7,945 nucleotides of DNA from an uncultured Oscillospiraceae bacterium (GTDB lineage: Bacteria > Bacillota > Clostridia > Oscillospirales > Oscillospiraceae), in the NCBI GenBank assembly GCA_934675115.1, contig CAKUPH010000094.1, positions 1 through 7,945 on the forward strand. Reading direction: 5' to 3'. Under the pieces are notes generated by a model. The model ran no database searches and was not told the DNA's origin. It was given only the letters and a program-made list of their open reading frames with translations. The position numbers were made by a program, and so were the translations under genes. The stretch's first letter is position 1. Every line of letters starts with the position of its first letter. Below are positions 1-6,365 of the stretch, piece after piece.

Positions 1-90
1 CGCAATGGCTGCTACAGGCGGACATTGCGTGCGATGAAGCGGGGTGCGATCTTTTCGTCGGAAAAGGCTTTGCCTTTTTCGGCGGGCTAA
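1..90 (+). CDS. possible 3' tail of a rightward gene, product unknown
   Basis: Reading from base 1, this frame is open for 29 codons and ends in TAA at 88-90, five bases before a strong bidirectional terminator. That is where a convergent gene would be expected to stop. About two thirds of its third positions are G or C, in keeping with the window. The 29 residues are arginine- and serine-rich and match no family I know. A second frame (starting at base 3) is also open and runs through the terminator. A third frame stops at 35-37, ahead of a small AAAAGGC/GCCTTTT hairpin at 62-78, so the true end could lie there instead. It is also possible that nothing is coded here. Low confidence. Confidence 0.25.
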   Translation, partial: RNGCYRRTLRAMKRGAIFSSEKALPFSAG

Positions 91-95
91 AAATC

Positions 96-134
96 GGGGC
101 CGGGAGCGCAGCGCTCCCGGCCCCGGTCTTTTTT
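96..134. terminator. bidirectional rho-independent terminator
   Basis: A 14-base arm GGGGCCGGGAGCGC (96-109) is separated by one base from its exact complement (111-124). The folded stem would be about 12-13 bp with a short loop. On the plus strand it is followed by a T-run at 129-134. On the minus strand it is followed by TTTTT (complement of 90-94). It can therefore end both a rightward transcript from the left edge and the leftward operon, whose last stop codon (133-135) overlaps it. Confidence 0.88.
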
Positions 135-687
135 ATTGTTCCTCATAGACGGCCCGGCTGCCGCCGATGAGCTTCGGGCGGGTGCGGGCGCACAGCAGGA
201 TGGCGTTCCCGATGTGGTCAAGGCTCAGCCGGACGGGCACCGCCACGTCCCGCAGGTGCATCCCGATGAGGGTGCCGCCGATGTCCAGCCCGGCGTGGGC
301 ACGGATGTGCTCCACCGCCACCGGGTGCTCGAAGCTCCGCCACGCCGCCGTGGCGAAGGAGCCGCCCGCCTTGGGCTGGGGGACGACGCACACCGGGTCG
401 TACCCGTACTGCCGGGCGCAGGCGTCCTCGATGATGAGGGCGCGGTTCAGATGCTCGCAGCACTGGGCCGCCAGCCAGATGCCCTGCTCCCCCAGAATGG
501 GCCAGATGCCCCGGAGCACCGCCTCCGCCGCCTCAAGGCTGGAGGCCTTGCCGATGCGGCCGCCGGTGATCTCCGAGGAGGAGCAGCCCACCACGAAAAT
601 GTCCCCGGCCCGCAGACCGGCCGTGTCCAGCAGCTCCCGCACCGCCTGCGCGGCCTGTTCGGTCAGTTCGTCCAATGTGAATTCCAT
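133..687 (-). CDS. ywlG: UPF0340 / TIGR01440 family protein (YwlG-like)
   Basis: This 184-residue protein has the full length usual for the UPF0340 (YwlG, TIGR01440) family of Firmicutes, a soluble cytoplasmic family with no firmly established reaction as far as I know. Recognisable family blocks are the glycine/serine-rich segment VGCSSSEITGGRIG at residues 33-46, the QCCEHLNRAL block at 75-84, the PKAGGS turn at 105-110 and the HAGLDIGGTLIGMHL block at 131-145. The ATG at 687 follows a modest GAGG ribosome binding site. It is the last gene of the leftward operon, 27 bases behind the SDR gene, and its stop sits in the terminator hairpin's T-run. The family call is confident. The gene symbol is by resemblance to Bacillus YwlG, and a function cannot be stated. 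Confidence 0.9.
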   Translation of the reverse strand: MEFTLDELTEQAAQAVRELLDTAGLRAGDIFVVGCSSSEITGGRIGKASSLEAAEAVLRGIWPILGEQGIWLAAQCCEHLNRALIIEDACARQYGYDPVCVVPQPKAGGSFATAAWRSFEHPVAVEHIRAHAGLDIGGTLIGMHLRDVAVPVRLSLDHIGNAILLCARTRPKLIGGSRAVYEEQ

Positions 688-714
688 GTTGATCGCCTCA
701 CAATGAAAAATCGT

Positions 715-1482
715 TTACAGCCGCCGGACCACGTCCATCAGCGGGACCATCACGGCGTGGGGGATGAATTTGGCGGTGAGCCGGTGGACGGTGCACACCG
801 GCCCGGGGGTGGACACCCAGAAGTTCAGCTTGCTGTCCGTCAGCGCCCGGCGCACCACGTGCTTTGCCCGGGAGGCCAGCGGGTAGTGTCTGAAGCCGCT
901 GGCGCTGGTCTCCTCGGCCTTGGGGATGAACTCCGTGTCCTTCACCCAGTAGGGGCACACCGCCGTGACGTGGACGCCCCGGGGCAGCAGCTCGTAGTGC
1001 AGGGCCTTGGTGTAGCTCATGAGAAAGGCCTTGGTGGCGGCGTAGACGTTGAGCTGGGGGATGGGCTGGAACGCCGCGGTGGAGCAGATCTCCAGCACCC
1101 GGCTGCCCCGGCGGAGGTAGGGCAGGGCCGCCGCCGTCACGTCCACCGCCGCCCGGCAATTCAGGTCGATCATGGCGTCGTTGTCGGCGTCGGGAATGTC
1201 GGCGGTGGGGCCGATGCGGCCCATGCCCGCCGCGTTGACCAGCACGGCGATGTCGGGCTTTTCCGCCGACAGCATGGCCTTCAATTCCTCCACCTTCTCC
1301 CTCCGGGTCAGGTCCATGGGGATGGGCCGCACCGGGCGGGCGGTGTATTTTTGCAGGGCGGTGAGCCGGTCCTCCCGGCGGGCCACGGCCCAGATCTCAT
1401 CCAGCGTGCTGTCCGCGCCCAGTTGGCGGACAAATTCCCGGCCCAGACCGCTGGACGCGCCGGTGACGAGCGCGATCTTCAT
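715..1482 (-). CDS. short-chain dehydrogenase/reductase (SDR), NAD(P)-dependent
   Basis: This is a classical SDR of 255 residues, the usual length, with a single Rossmann-fold domain. Visible motifs in order are the cofactor-binding TGASSGLG at residues 7-14, a paired arginine at 35-36 after the second strand (which favours NADPH over NADH), MDLT at 56-59, NAAG at 83-86, and the catalytic tetrad N108, S134, Y147 and K151 (YAATK). The usual PG after the sixth strand reads CPYWVKDT (176-183), as in the DltE-like/YqjQ-like SDR subgroups. The start is firm: ATG at 1482 lies behind a perfect AAGGAGGT. It is the middle gene of the operon, 54 bases after the carboxypeptidase and 27 before ywlG. No terminator or promoter is obvious in either gap. 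The substrate cannot be read from the sequence, and the neighbours do not suggest one. Confidence 0.93.
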   Translation of the reverse strand: MKIALVTGASSGLGREFVRQLGADSTLDEIWAVARREDRLTALQKYTARPVRPIPMDLTRREKVEELKAMLSAEKPDIAVLVNAAGMGRIGPTADIPDADNDAMIDLNCRAAVDVTAAALPYLRRGSRVLEICSTAAFQPIPQLNVYAATKAFLMSYTKALHYELLPRGVHVTAVCPYWVKDTEFIPKAEETSASGFRHYPLASRAKHVVRRALTDSKLNFWVSTPGPVCTVHRLTAKFIPHAVMVPLMDVVRRL

Positions 1483-1536
1483 AGACAGACCTCCTTGAAT
1501 GTGGTTCTCCCGGACAGTATGCCCGGCGAAATGGGC

Positions 1537-3033
1537 TTACAGCCCGTACAGCCCGGAATATTTTTTCGTCAGGTAGTCGGTGTACACCGTGGGATCGAAA
1601 TCGCCGCAGGCGTTCTTCACGATGTCGGCGGGCTCCATCATGCCGCCGTACTTGTGGATGTGCTCCCGGAGCCAGCCGGTGATGCCGGACAGGTCACCCC
1701 GGGAGACAGGGCCCCATACGTCCATCTCCTGCTCCATGTTGCGGAGCATCTGGGCGCCGTAGGCGCTGCCCAGAGCGTAGGACGGGAAGTAGCCGAAGGA
1801 GCCGCCGGACCAGTGGGAATCCTGAAGGCAGCCGCGGGTGTCGTCGGGCACGTCGATGCCCAGATATTCCTTGTAGAGTCGGTTCCACTCCGCCGGAACG
1901 TCCTTCACCGCCAGCGTACCGCCGATGAGCCGTTTTTCGATCTCATAGCGCACCATAACGTGAAGGCAGTAGGTCAGCTCGTCGGCCTCGGTGCGGATGA
2001 GGGAGGGCTGGGCCTTGTTCACGGCCTTGTAGAACTCATCTGCCGTCACGCCGGACAGCTGCTCGGGGAAAAACTCCTGCATCTTGGGGAAGATGGCCTG
2101 CACGAAGGGCAGGGAGCGGCCGATGATGTTCTCGTAGAACCGGGACTGGCTCTCGTGGACGCCCATGGACACGCCGCCGGCAAGGCAGGTGTAGTCCAGC
2201 GCCGGGTCGACGTTCAGCTCGTACCGGGCGTGGCCGCCCTCATGGATGACGGAGTACATGGAGCTGGACACGTCATCCTCCTTGTAGTGGGTGGTGATGC
2301 GCACGTCCTGACTGGTGAAGTTCAGGGTGAAGGGGTGCTCCGTCTCGCCGATGGCGCAGTGGGCGCGGTTCAGCTGGAGCACCTCCATGAGGTAGTCGGA
2401 GAACTTCCGCTGGGCTTCGACGGGGTAGTGACGGTGGAGGACGCTGTCGTCCAGCTGCTCCTTTTCCCCGATGGCGTGGATGAGGGGCACCAGCTTTTCC
2501 CGGACGGCGGCAAAGAACTTGTCGAGGTAGGCCATGTCCACGCCCCGCTCGTACTCATTGAGCAGCGCGTCATAGGGGGCCTTGTCCGGGTCGTAGTAGC
2601 CCGCGAACTTCCGGTTGAAGTCCACCAGCTTTTCCAGCACGGGGCGGAAGGACTCAAAATCGTTGTTCTCCTTGGCCCGGTGCCACACGTCGCTGGCCTC
2701 GTTGGTGAGCATGGCGTACTCCATGTACTCGTCGGCGGGGATGCGGGCGGTCTTGCTGTAATCCCGGCGGAGCACCGTCACCTCGCGGGCGGTGACAGGG
2801 TCCAGCTCGTCCCGGCGGCTGTCCAGAAAGTCCAGCAGCTGGCCCACCCCGGGGTTGGCGAACAGCTTGTGCATCTCCCCGGCCAGTATGCTGAGGGCCA
2901 CGCCCCGCCCGGCGGAGGTGTCCTTGGGGGCGACGGTGACGCCGTCCAGATACAGGCTGGAGTTGGCGGTGCGGTAGGCGAAGATCTTCTGCTGGAGCTC
3001 TTCAAGCTGCTCCAATGCTTCTTTCAATTCCAT
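1537..3033 (-). CDS. M32 family zinc metallocarboxypeptidase (thermostable carboxypeptidase 1 type)
   Basis: This 498-residue protein has the full length typical of peptidase family M32. These cytoplasmic, mostly helical zinc enzymes remove single residues from peptide C-termini. The zinc site is clear: HEGGH at residues 264-268 supplies two histidines and the catalytic glutamate, and HESQSR at 293-298 supplies the third ligand, E294. Other family blocks are DVRITTHY at 243-250, the RTEADELTY segment at 347-355 and the DSHWSGGSFGYFPSYALG block at 405-422. There is no signal peptide. The ATG at 3033 follows a GAGGT ribosome binding site, with a good promoter at 3070-3098. It is the first gene of an operon with an SDR and a UPF0340 gene. 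A housekeeping peptide-recycling role is inferred from the family, and the partners do not reveal more. Confidence 0.96.
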   Translation of the reverse strand: MELKEALEQLEELQQKIFAYRTANSSLYLDGVTVAPKDTSAGRGVALSILAGEMHKLFANPGVGQLLDFLDSRRDELDPVTAREVTVLRRDYSKTARIPADEYMEYAMLTNEASDVWHRAKENNDFESFRPVLEKLVDFNRKFAGYYDPDKAPYDALLNEYERGVDMAYLDKFFAAVREKLVPLIHAIGEKEQLDDSVLHRHYPVEAQRKFSDYLMEVLQLNRAHCAIGETEHPFTLNFTSQDVRITTHYKEDDVSSSMYSVIHEGGHARYELNVDPALDYTCLAGGVSMGVHESQSRFYENIIGRSLPFVQAIFPKMQEFFPEQLSGVTADEFYKAVNKAQPSLIRTEADELTYCLHVMVRYEIEKRLIGGTLAVKDVPAEWNRLYKEYLGIDVPDDTRGCLQDSHWSGGSFGYFPSYALGSAYGAQMLRNMEQEMDVWGPVSRGDLSGITGWLREHIHKYGGMMEPADIVKNACGDFDPTVYTDYLTKKYSGLYGL

Positions 3034-3069
3034 GGGTGGACCTCATTTCCTTATTATTTTGATAGATCA

Positions 3070-3098
3070 ATGATACGACATCGGCGCGGAGTTTGCAA
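3070..3098 (-). promoter_or_regulatory. sigma-A-type promoter of the carboxypeptidase operon
   Basis: On the minus strand, a -35 box TTGCAA (3093-3098) and a -10 box TATCAT (3070-3075, five of six consensus bases) are separated by exactly 17 bases. They lie about 37 bases upstream of the carboxypeptidase ATG, and a transcript would start near 3063. The -35 box matches that of the promoter at 7702-7730. This is assigned by pattern only. Confidence 0.65.
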
Positions 3099-3123
3099 GC
3101 GCTGCCGCGTTTCTTTTGCCGGT

Positions 3124-3153
3124 AGGGCGAAAAGGGCGAAACTGACAAAACTG
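3124..3153. repeat. tandem 9-base repeat between divergent promoters, possible operator
   Basis: AGGGCGAAA occurs twice head to tail at 3124-3132 and 3133-3141. It runs on with the same 9-base spacing into a pair of AACTG words (3140-3144 and 3149-3153). The array lies upstream of both -35 boxes, between the leftward carboxypeptidase promoter and the rightward promoter at 3154-3182. That is a suitable place for a regulator acting on both. No regulator gene is nearby, and a chance repeat is possible. Confidence 0.35.
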
Positions 3154-3182
3154 TTGCGTGCTGCAATCTCCTGTGTTATGTT
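3154..3182 (+). promoter_or_regulatory. probable promoter of the small membrane-anchored protein gene
   Basis: TTGCGT (3154-3159) and TATGTT (3177-3182) are 17 bases apart, each matching four of six consensus bases. They end 33 bases before the ATG at 3216. An AT-rich TTTATATAA segment at 3184-3192 offers an alternative -10, but without a good -35 box. Confidence 0.45.
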
Positions 3183-3215
3183 GTTTATATAAGTACAAAG
3201 AAAGGCGGCGCGGCC

Positions 3216-3704
3216 ATGAAGAAAAAACGGAGTATCATCCTTCTGATCCTGCTCACCGTCGTTCTGGCCGGGGCGGCGGGGGGTTCGTTCTGGTATTTGG
3301 GCCGGGCGGTCCCGGTGGGGGAGCTGAAAGACGTGCCCCTTTCCAATCTCGGGTACATCAGGCTTTGCCCGGGCGGAAGAACGCTCACCGCTTCGGAGCA
3401 CCCCTTTGCGGAATCGGATGCGGCGGAGCTGACCGGACTGCTGGCCGCCATCCCGGCGAAGCGGAACACCCGGAGCGGCGGCGCGGTCACTGAACCGGAC
3501 GGGGGATATGTGGCGGTCTGGGCCGGCGGGGCGGACGGCGGCAGTGCGTACCTCTGCGCGGGGGACAGCCCGGCGGACTGCCGGTTCTACTATCAGGCGA
3601 GCGGGAGCGGTCCCGTGAAAGCATATGACCTCCAACCCGGCGATGAAACCTATGAACGTCTGTTAGCCGTGCTGGAGCGGATGACGGCGTATTACGAGGA
3701 ATGA
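3216..3704 (+). CDS. hypothetical membrane-anchored extracytoplasmic protein
   Basis: I do not recognise this 162-residue protein. It begins MKKKRS, followed by a strongly hydrophobic stretch at residues 7-29 rich in Leu, Ile, Val, Ala and Gly. This is a typical uncleaved signal anchor or Sec signal. No lipobox cysteine follows, so it is not an obvious lipoprotein. The remaining 130 or so residues are soluble and rich in Gly, Ala and acidic residues, with two cysteines close together (in the segments YLCAG and ADCRF, about residues 117 and 126) that could form a disulfide outside the membrane. The C-terminal segment after PGDETYERLL is predicted helical. The start has only a weak AAAGGCGG-like ribosome binding site, but the Lys-rich N-terminus fits it. 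It is a single gene, divergent from the carboxypeptidase operon, with its own promoter and terminator. It is real by codon use and flanking signals, but no function can be assigned. Confidence 0.8.
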   Translation: MKKKRSIILLILLTVVLAGAAGGSFWYLGRAVPVGELKDVPLSNLGYIRLCPGGRTLTASEHPFAESDAAELTGLLAAIPAKRNTRSGGAVTEPDGGYVAVWAGGADGGSAYLCAGDSPADCRFYYQASGSGPVKAYDLQPGDETYERLLAVLERMTAYYEE

Positions 3705-3741
3705 GCGCCGGGGTACATCCGGAAAATGATTATTTAGGTAG

Positions 3742-3780
3742 AAAAAAGAGCCGGGAAGCTGTACTTCCCGGCTCTTTTTT
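3742..3780. terminator. bidirectional rho-independent terminator
   Basis: A perfect 17-base inverted repeat, AAAAAAGAGCCGGGAAG (3742-3758) with its complement at 3764-3780, has a 5-base loop CTGTA. Both ends supply a run of six T on the exiting strand, so it can terminate the rightward gene ending at 3704 and leftward transcripts from cysS. Confidence 0.92.
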
Positions 3781-3831
3781 CTGATGTTATACCTTTTTCC
3801 AGACAGCGCCGCCGGGAACCGCAGCGTTAAG

Positions 3832-3854
3832 AAAATATGCCGGCGGCATATTTT
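3832..3854. repeat. palindromic hairpin downstream of cysS
   Basis: AAAATATGCC (3832-3841), a 3-base spacer and its exact complement (3845-3854) form an AT-rich 10-bp hairpin. It can be extended with mismatches by CGTTAA on the left and TTAGCG on the right. It lies 43 bases beyond the cysS stop. On the minus strand it is followed by TTTTC, so it may be a first, weaker cysS terminator ahead of the strong one at 3742-3780. Alternatively it is the core of a dispersed intergenic repeat. The rest of 3781-3896 holds only a small GCCGC-containing palindrome near 3863-3873 and no gene. Confidence 0.55.
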
Positions 3855-3896
3855 TAGCGTAGGCCGCAGCGGCTGTGCCGCGAGGAAAGGGCAGGA

Positions 3897-5345
3897 TCAG
3901 ATACGCTTCCAGGTCGCGCCGTTCGGGATATCCACTACCTCGATCCCCTGCGCCTTCAGCTCGTCGCGGATGCGGTCGGCCTCGGCGAAGTTCTTCGCCT
4001 TCTTGGCCTCCGCCCGCTGGAGCACCAGCGCGTCGATGGCGGGGTCGCCCTCGCCCTGAACGGTAAACCCGCCGGCGGCGGGTGCGGCCTTGGCCGCGGC
4101 GGCTTCCTTCTCCCGCAGCTCGATGGACTTATCCATCAGGGACAGGGACAGCACCCGGTCGTAGTCGTTGAGGATGGCCAGCTTGGTGTTGTCATTGGTC
4201 TTGGCCTTAAGCACGTCGTACAGCAGGGTGACGGCCTGAGCGGTATTCAGGTCGTTGCCCACCTGCTCGATGAACTTCTTCCGGTAGTCATAGAATACGT
4301 CGGAATCCACGTCCCCCTCGGCCTTCAGCGCGGCGATGCGCCGGATGAGCTTCTGGTAGGCGGTGGCGGCGTTGTCAAGGTTCTCCCACGTGAACACCAG
4401 CGCCTTGCGGTAGTGGCTCTGGAGGCAGAAGAACCGGTAGGCCAGCGGGTCATAGCCCTTTTCCTCCAGCAGGGAGACGGTGAGGAACTCGCCGGAGCTC
4501 TTGCTCATCTTACCGTGGTTGGTGTTCAGGTGGTGGACGTGGAACCACTGTTTGCACCACGGGTGGCCCAGATAGGACTCGCTCTGGGCGATCTCGTTGG
4601 TGTGGTGGGGGAAGGCGTTGTCGATGCCGCCGCAGTGGAGGTCAAGGTATTCGCCGTTGTACTTCATGGAGATGCCGGAGCACTCGATGTGCCAGCCGGG
4701 ATAGCCTACGCCCCAGGGGGAATCCCACTTGAGGGCCTGATCCTCGAACTTGGACTTGGTGAACCAGAGGACGAAGTCGTTCTTATTGCGCTTGTTCTCA
4801 TCCTGCTCCACGCCCTCCCGGACGCCCACGGCCAGATCCTCCTCGTCGTGGTCGTTGAACACGTAGTAGTGGTCCAGCTTGGAGGTGTCGAAGTAGACGT
4901 TGCCGCCGGCGAAGTAGGCATAGCCCGTGTCCATGAGCCTGGAGACAATCTTGATATACTCGTCGATGAGGCCGGTGGCGGGCTGCACCACGTCGGGCCG
5001 CTTGATGTTCAGCTTGCGGCAGTCGTCAAAGAACGCATCGGTGTAGAACTTGGCAATCTCCATGACGGACTTGTGCTCCCGCTTCGCGCCCTTGAGCATC
5101 TTGTCCTCGCCGGTGTCCGCGTCGCTGGCCAGATGGCCCACGTCGGTGATGTTCATGACGCGGTTGACGTCGTAGCCGTCATAGCGCAGAAATTTTTCCA
5201 GCACGTCCTCCATGATATAGGAGCGCAGATTGCCGATGTGGGCGAAGTGGTACACCGTGGGGCCGCAGGTGTACATCTCCACATGGCCGGGGGTGTGGGT
5301 CTGAAATTCTTCTTTTTTGTGGGTGGCGGAATTGTAAAGATACAT
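3897..5345 (-). CDS. cysS: cysteinyl-tRNA synthetase (CysRS)
   Basis: This 482-residue class I aminoacyl-tRNA synthetase attaches cysteine to tRNA-Cys in the cytoplasm. The catalytic Rossmann domain shows the HIGN signature at residues 36-39 and KMSKS at 279-283. The four zinc ligands that make the enzyme cysteine-specific are all present: C27 (in TCGPT), C222 (in HIECSG), H247 and E251 (in FPHHTNE), with the same spacing as in E. coli CysRS. The C-terminal half carries the helical anticodon-binding region. An Ala-rich linker (about 414-425) leads to the typical CysRS tail RAEAKKAKNFAEADRIRDEL (444-463). The ATG at 5345 follows AAGGAGGAG at good spacing. It lies 34 bases behind cysE with no promoter or terminator between, so it should share the cysteine T-box control. 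All key residues are intact. Confidence 0.98.
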   Translation of the reverse strand: MYLYNSATHKKEEFQTHTPGHVEMYTCGPTVYHFAHIGNLRSYIMEDVLEKFLRYDGYDVNRVMNITDVGHLASDADTGEDKMLKGAKREHKSVMEIAKFYTDAFFDDCRKLNIKRPDVVQPATGLIDEYIKIVSRLMDTGYAYFAGGNVYFDTSKLDHYYVFNDHDEEDLAVGVREGVEQDENKRNKNDFVLWFTKSKFEDQALKWDSPWGVGYPGWHIECSGISMKYNGEYLDLHCGGIDNAFPHHTNEIAQSESYLGHPWCKQWFHVHHLNTNHGKMSKSSGEFLTVSLLEEKGYDPLAYRFFCLQSHYRKALVFTWENLDNAATAYQKLIRRIAALKAEGDVDSDVFYDYRKKFIEQVGNDLNTAQAVTLLYDVLKAKTNDNTKLAILNDYDRVLSLSLMDKSIELREKEAAAAKAAPAAGGFTVQGEGDPAIDALVLQRAEAKKAKNFAEADRIRDELKAQGIEVVDIPNGATWKRI

Positions 5346-5379
5346 CGAAAAGCTCCTCCTTGATAGCTGATTGTATATA

Positions 5380-6075
5380 TTATTGCGTTATATCCACGCT
5401 GGAATCGGGATTTTCCCGGTGCTTCGCCGGAATGCCCGCCAGATGGCAGCCTTCCAGCATTTTCTCCAGAAACTCCAGCCGGGACTGGATGGACTGCAGT
5501 TCCTTCTGGACAGGGTCGGTGACGCTGACCTGATCCACCTTGTCAGCGAAGTCGGGCTTCTGCCCGGCCACCCGGACCACCCGGGCGGGAATGCCCACGG
5601 CGGTGGCATCCTCCGGCACCTCGCTGAGCACCACGGCGTTGGCGGCGATGCGGGCGCCGTCCCCCACCCGGAAGGGGCCGAGGACCTTTGCGCCGGTGGA
5701 GATGAGCACGTTGTTGCCGATGGTGGGGTGGCGCTTGCCGTGGTCCTTGCCGGTGCCGCCCAGCGTCACGCCGTGGTAGAGCAGCACGTCGTCGCCGATC
5801 TCGGCGGTCTCGCCGATGACGATGCCCATGCCGTGGTCGATGACCAGACGGCGGCCGATGGTGGCCCCGGGGTGGATCTCGATGCCGGTGCAGTGCCGGG
5901 CGATCTGGGAGTTCAGCCGGGCCAGGAAGCGCAGCTTGTGCACCCACAGCCAGTGGGACACCCGGTGAAAGATGACGGCGTGCACGCCGGGGTAAAGCAG
6001 AAAGATCTCCAGACGGCTGCGCGCCGCCGGGTCCCGGGCCTGATAGGCCCGGAGCAGTTCGCCTAAACGGGTCAA
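5380..6075 (-). CDS. cysE: serine O-acetyltransferase, TTG start
   Basis: CysE transfers acetyl from acetyl-CoA to L-serine, giving O-acetylserine, the carbon skeleton for cysteine. From the TTG at 6075 it is 231 residues, the shorter bacterial type. A helical N-terminal domain is followed by the left-handed beta-helix of hexapeptide repeats (about residues 62-175). Motifs are [12 protein letters not shown] with catalytic D80-H81 (residues 79-90), [13 protein letters not shown] with H116 (residues 105-117), ANAVV and VGIPARVV. The 35-residue spacing of H81 to H116 equals that between the active-site histidines of E. coli CysE. An in-frame ATG at 6150 would add 25 residues, but it falls inside the T-box motif and before the leader terminator, so it is rejected. 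The TTG has AGGAGGGG five bases upstream. It is first in a two-gene operon with cysS. No cysK is in view, so O-acetylserine must be used by an enzyme encoded elsewhere. Confidence 0.95.
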   Translation of the reverse strand: MTRLGELLRAYQARDPAARSRLEIFLLYPGVHAVIFHRVSHWLWVHKLRFLARLNSQIARHCTGIEIHPGATIGRRLVIDHGMGIVIGETAEIGDDVLLYHGVTLGGTGKDHGKRHPTIGNNVLISTGAKVLGPFRVGDGARIAANAVVLSEVPEDATAVGIPARVVRVAGQKPDFADKVDQVSVTDPVQKELQSIQSRLEFLEKMLEGCHLAGIPAKHRENPDSSVDITQ

Positions 6076-6080
6076 ATGAT

Positions 6081-6088
6081 CCCCTCCT
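6081..6088 (-). promoter_or_regulatory. ribosome binding site that fixes the cysE TTG start
   Basis: AGGAGGGG on the minus strand ends five bases before TTG at 6073-6075, and no ATG or GTG in the cysE frame is better placed. It lies just past the T-tract of the leader terminator, so it is present only on transcripts that escape termination. Confidence 0.85.
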
Positions 6089-6092
6089 ACAG

Positions 6093-6330
6093 AATAAAAA
6101 CGCCTCCTGTACCTGTCCGGTACAAGAGGCGATATGATTCGCGGTCCCACTCTCGTTTTTCACTCAAAGGCCGTTACGTGGCCGGACGGAGGGCGTCCAG
6201 ATCCCTCTCGCTCCCGCTTGCAATTCACAACAGGTTTGATCCGAAAGCTGCTTTCAGCCGGTGACAGCTTCTCTCTGGCGGCGTCTGCCTGCGCTACTTC
6301 ATGGCGTTCATCGCGATATTCAGTTCATAC
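6093..6330 (-). ncRNA. T-box leader riboswitch, tRNA-Cys specific (UGC specifier)
   Basis: This leader of about 240 bases shows the standard T-box parts in order on the minus strand. An AGTA S-turn motif (6295-6298) is followed by the stem I CAGAGAG motif (6271-6277) and a helix GAAGCTG/CAGCTTT closing the stem I apex (6244-6271). The specifier loop GAAT-TGC-A follows, with TGC, a cysteine codon, at 6220-6222. The T-box sequence AGAGTGGGACCGCG lies at 6140-6153 and the terminator at 6096-6131. By family knowledge, uncharged tRNA-Cys pairs with the specifier and its CCA end pairs with the T-box bulge. This forms the antiterminator and lets transcription continue into cysE-cysS, while charged tRNA-Cys leaves the terminator intact. 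The specifier fits the downstream genes exactly. The 5' limit is inferred from the promoter at 6337-6365. Confidence 0.95.
6096..6131 (-). terminator. T-box leader terminator (attenuator)
   Basis: CGCCTCTTGTACC (6119-6131) pairs with GGTACAGGAGGCG (6101-6113) over 13 bp with one G-T pair and a 5-base loop, followed by TTTTT (6096-6100). Its 5' flank carries the T-box sequence, so terminator and antiterminator can exclude each other. It ends about 20 bases before the cysE start. Confidence 0.93.
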
Positions 6331-6336
6331 TCCACT

Positions 6337-6365
6337 ATATTAGCATGGCGGGGAAATGGTGTCAA
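6337..6365 (-). promoter_or_regulatory. promoter of the T-box/cysE-cysS operon
   Basis: A perfect -35 box TTGACA (complement of 6360-6365) and a -10 box TAATAT (complement of 6337-6342) are 17 bases apart. A transcript would begin near 6330, just ahead of stem I of the T-box. The TGA stop of the upstream DUF1461 gene (6362-6364) is part of the TTGACA box. Confidence 0.75.

Noticed and set aside
136..3192. Open frame of 1018 codons on the plus strand across three leftward genes
   Set aside because: It is exactly antisense to ywlG, the SDR and the carboxypeptidase, all of which carry clear family motifs. GC-rich codon use leaves few antisense stops. The translation is His-, Val- and Gly-rich with no recognisable domain.
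4413..5363. Open frame of 316 codons on the plus strand
   Set aside because: It is antisense to cysS, has no motif, and has the same Val/His/Gly-rich composition as other antisense shadows in this window.
5371..6066. Open frame of 231 codons on the plus strand
   Set aside because: It is antisense to cysE over its full length, and the cysE frame is beyond doubt from its hexapeptide and active-site motifs.
6076..6150. N-terminal extension of CysE from the ATG at 6150
   Set aside because: These bases are the T-box motif, terminator stem and ribosome binding site. CysE homologues of the short type begin near the TTG at 6075.
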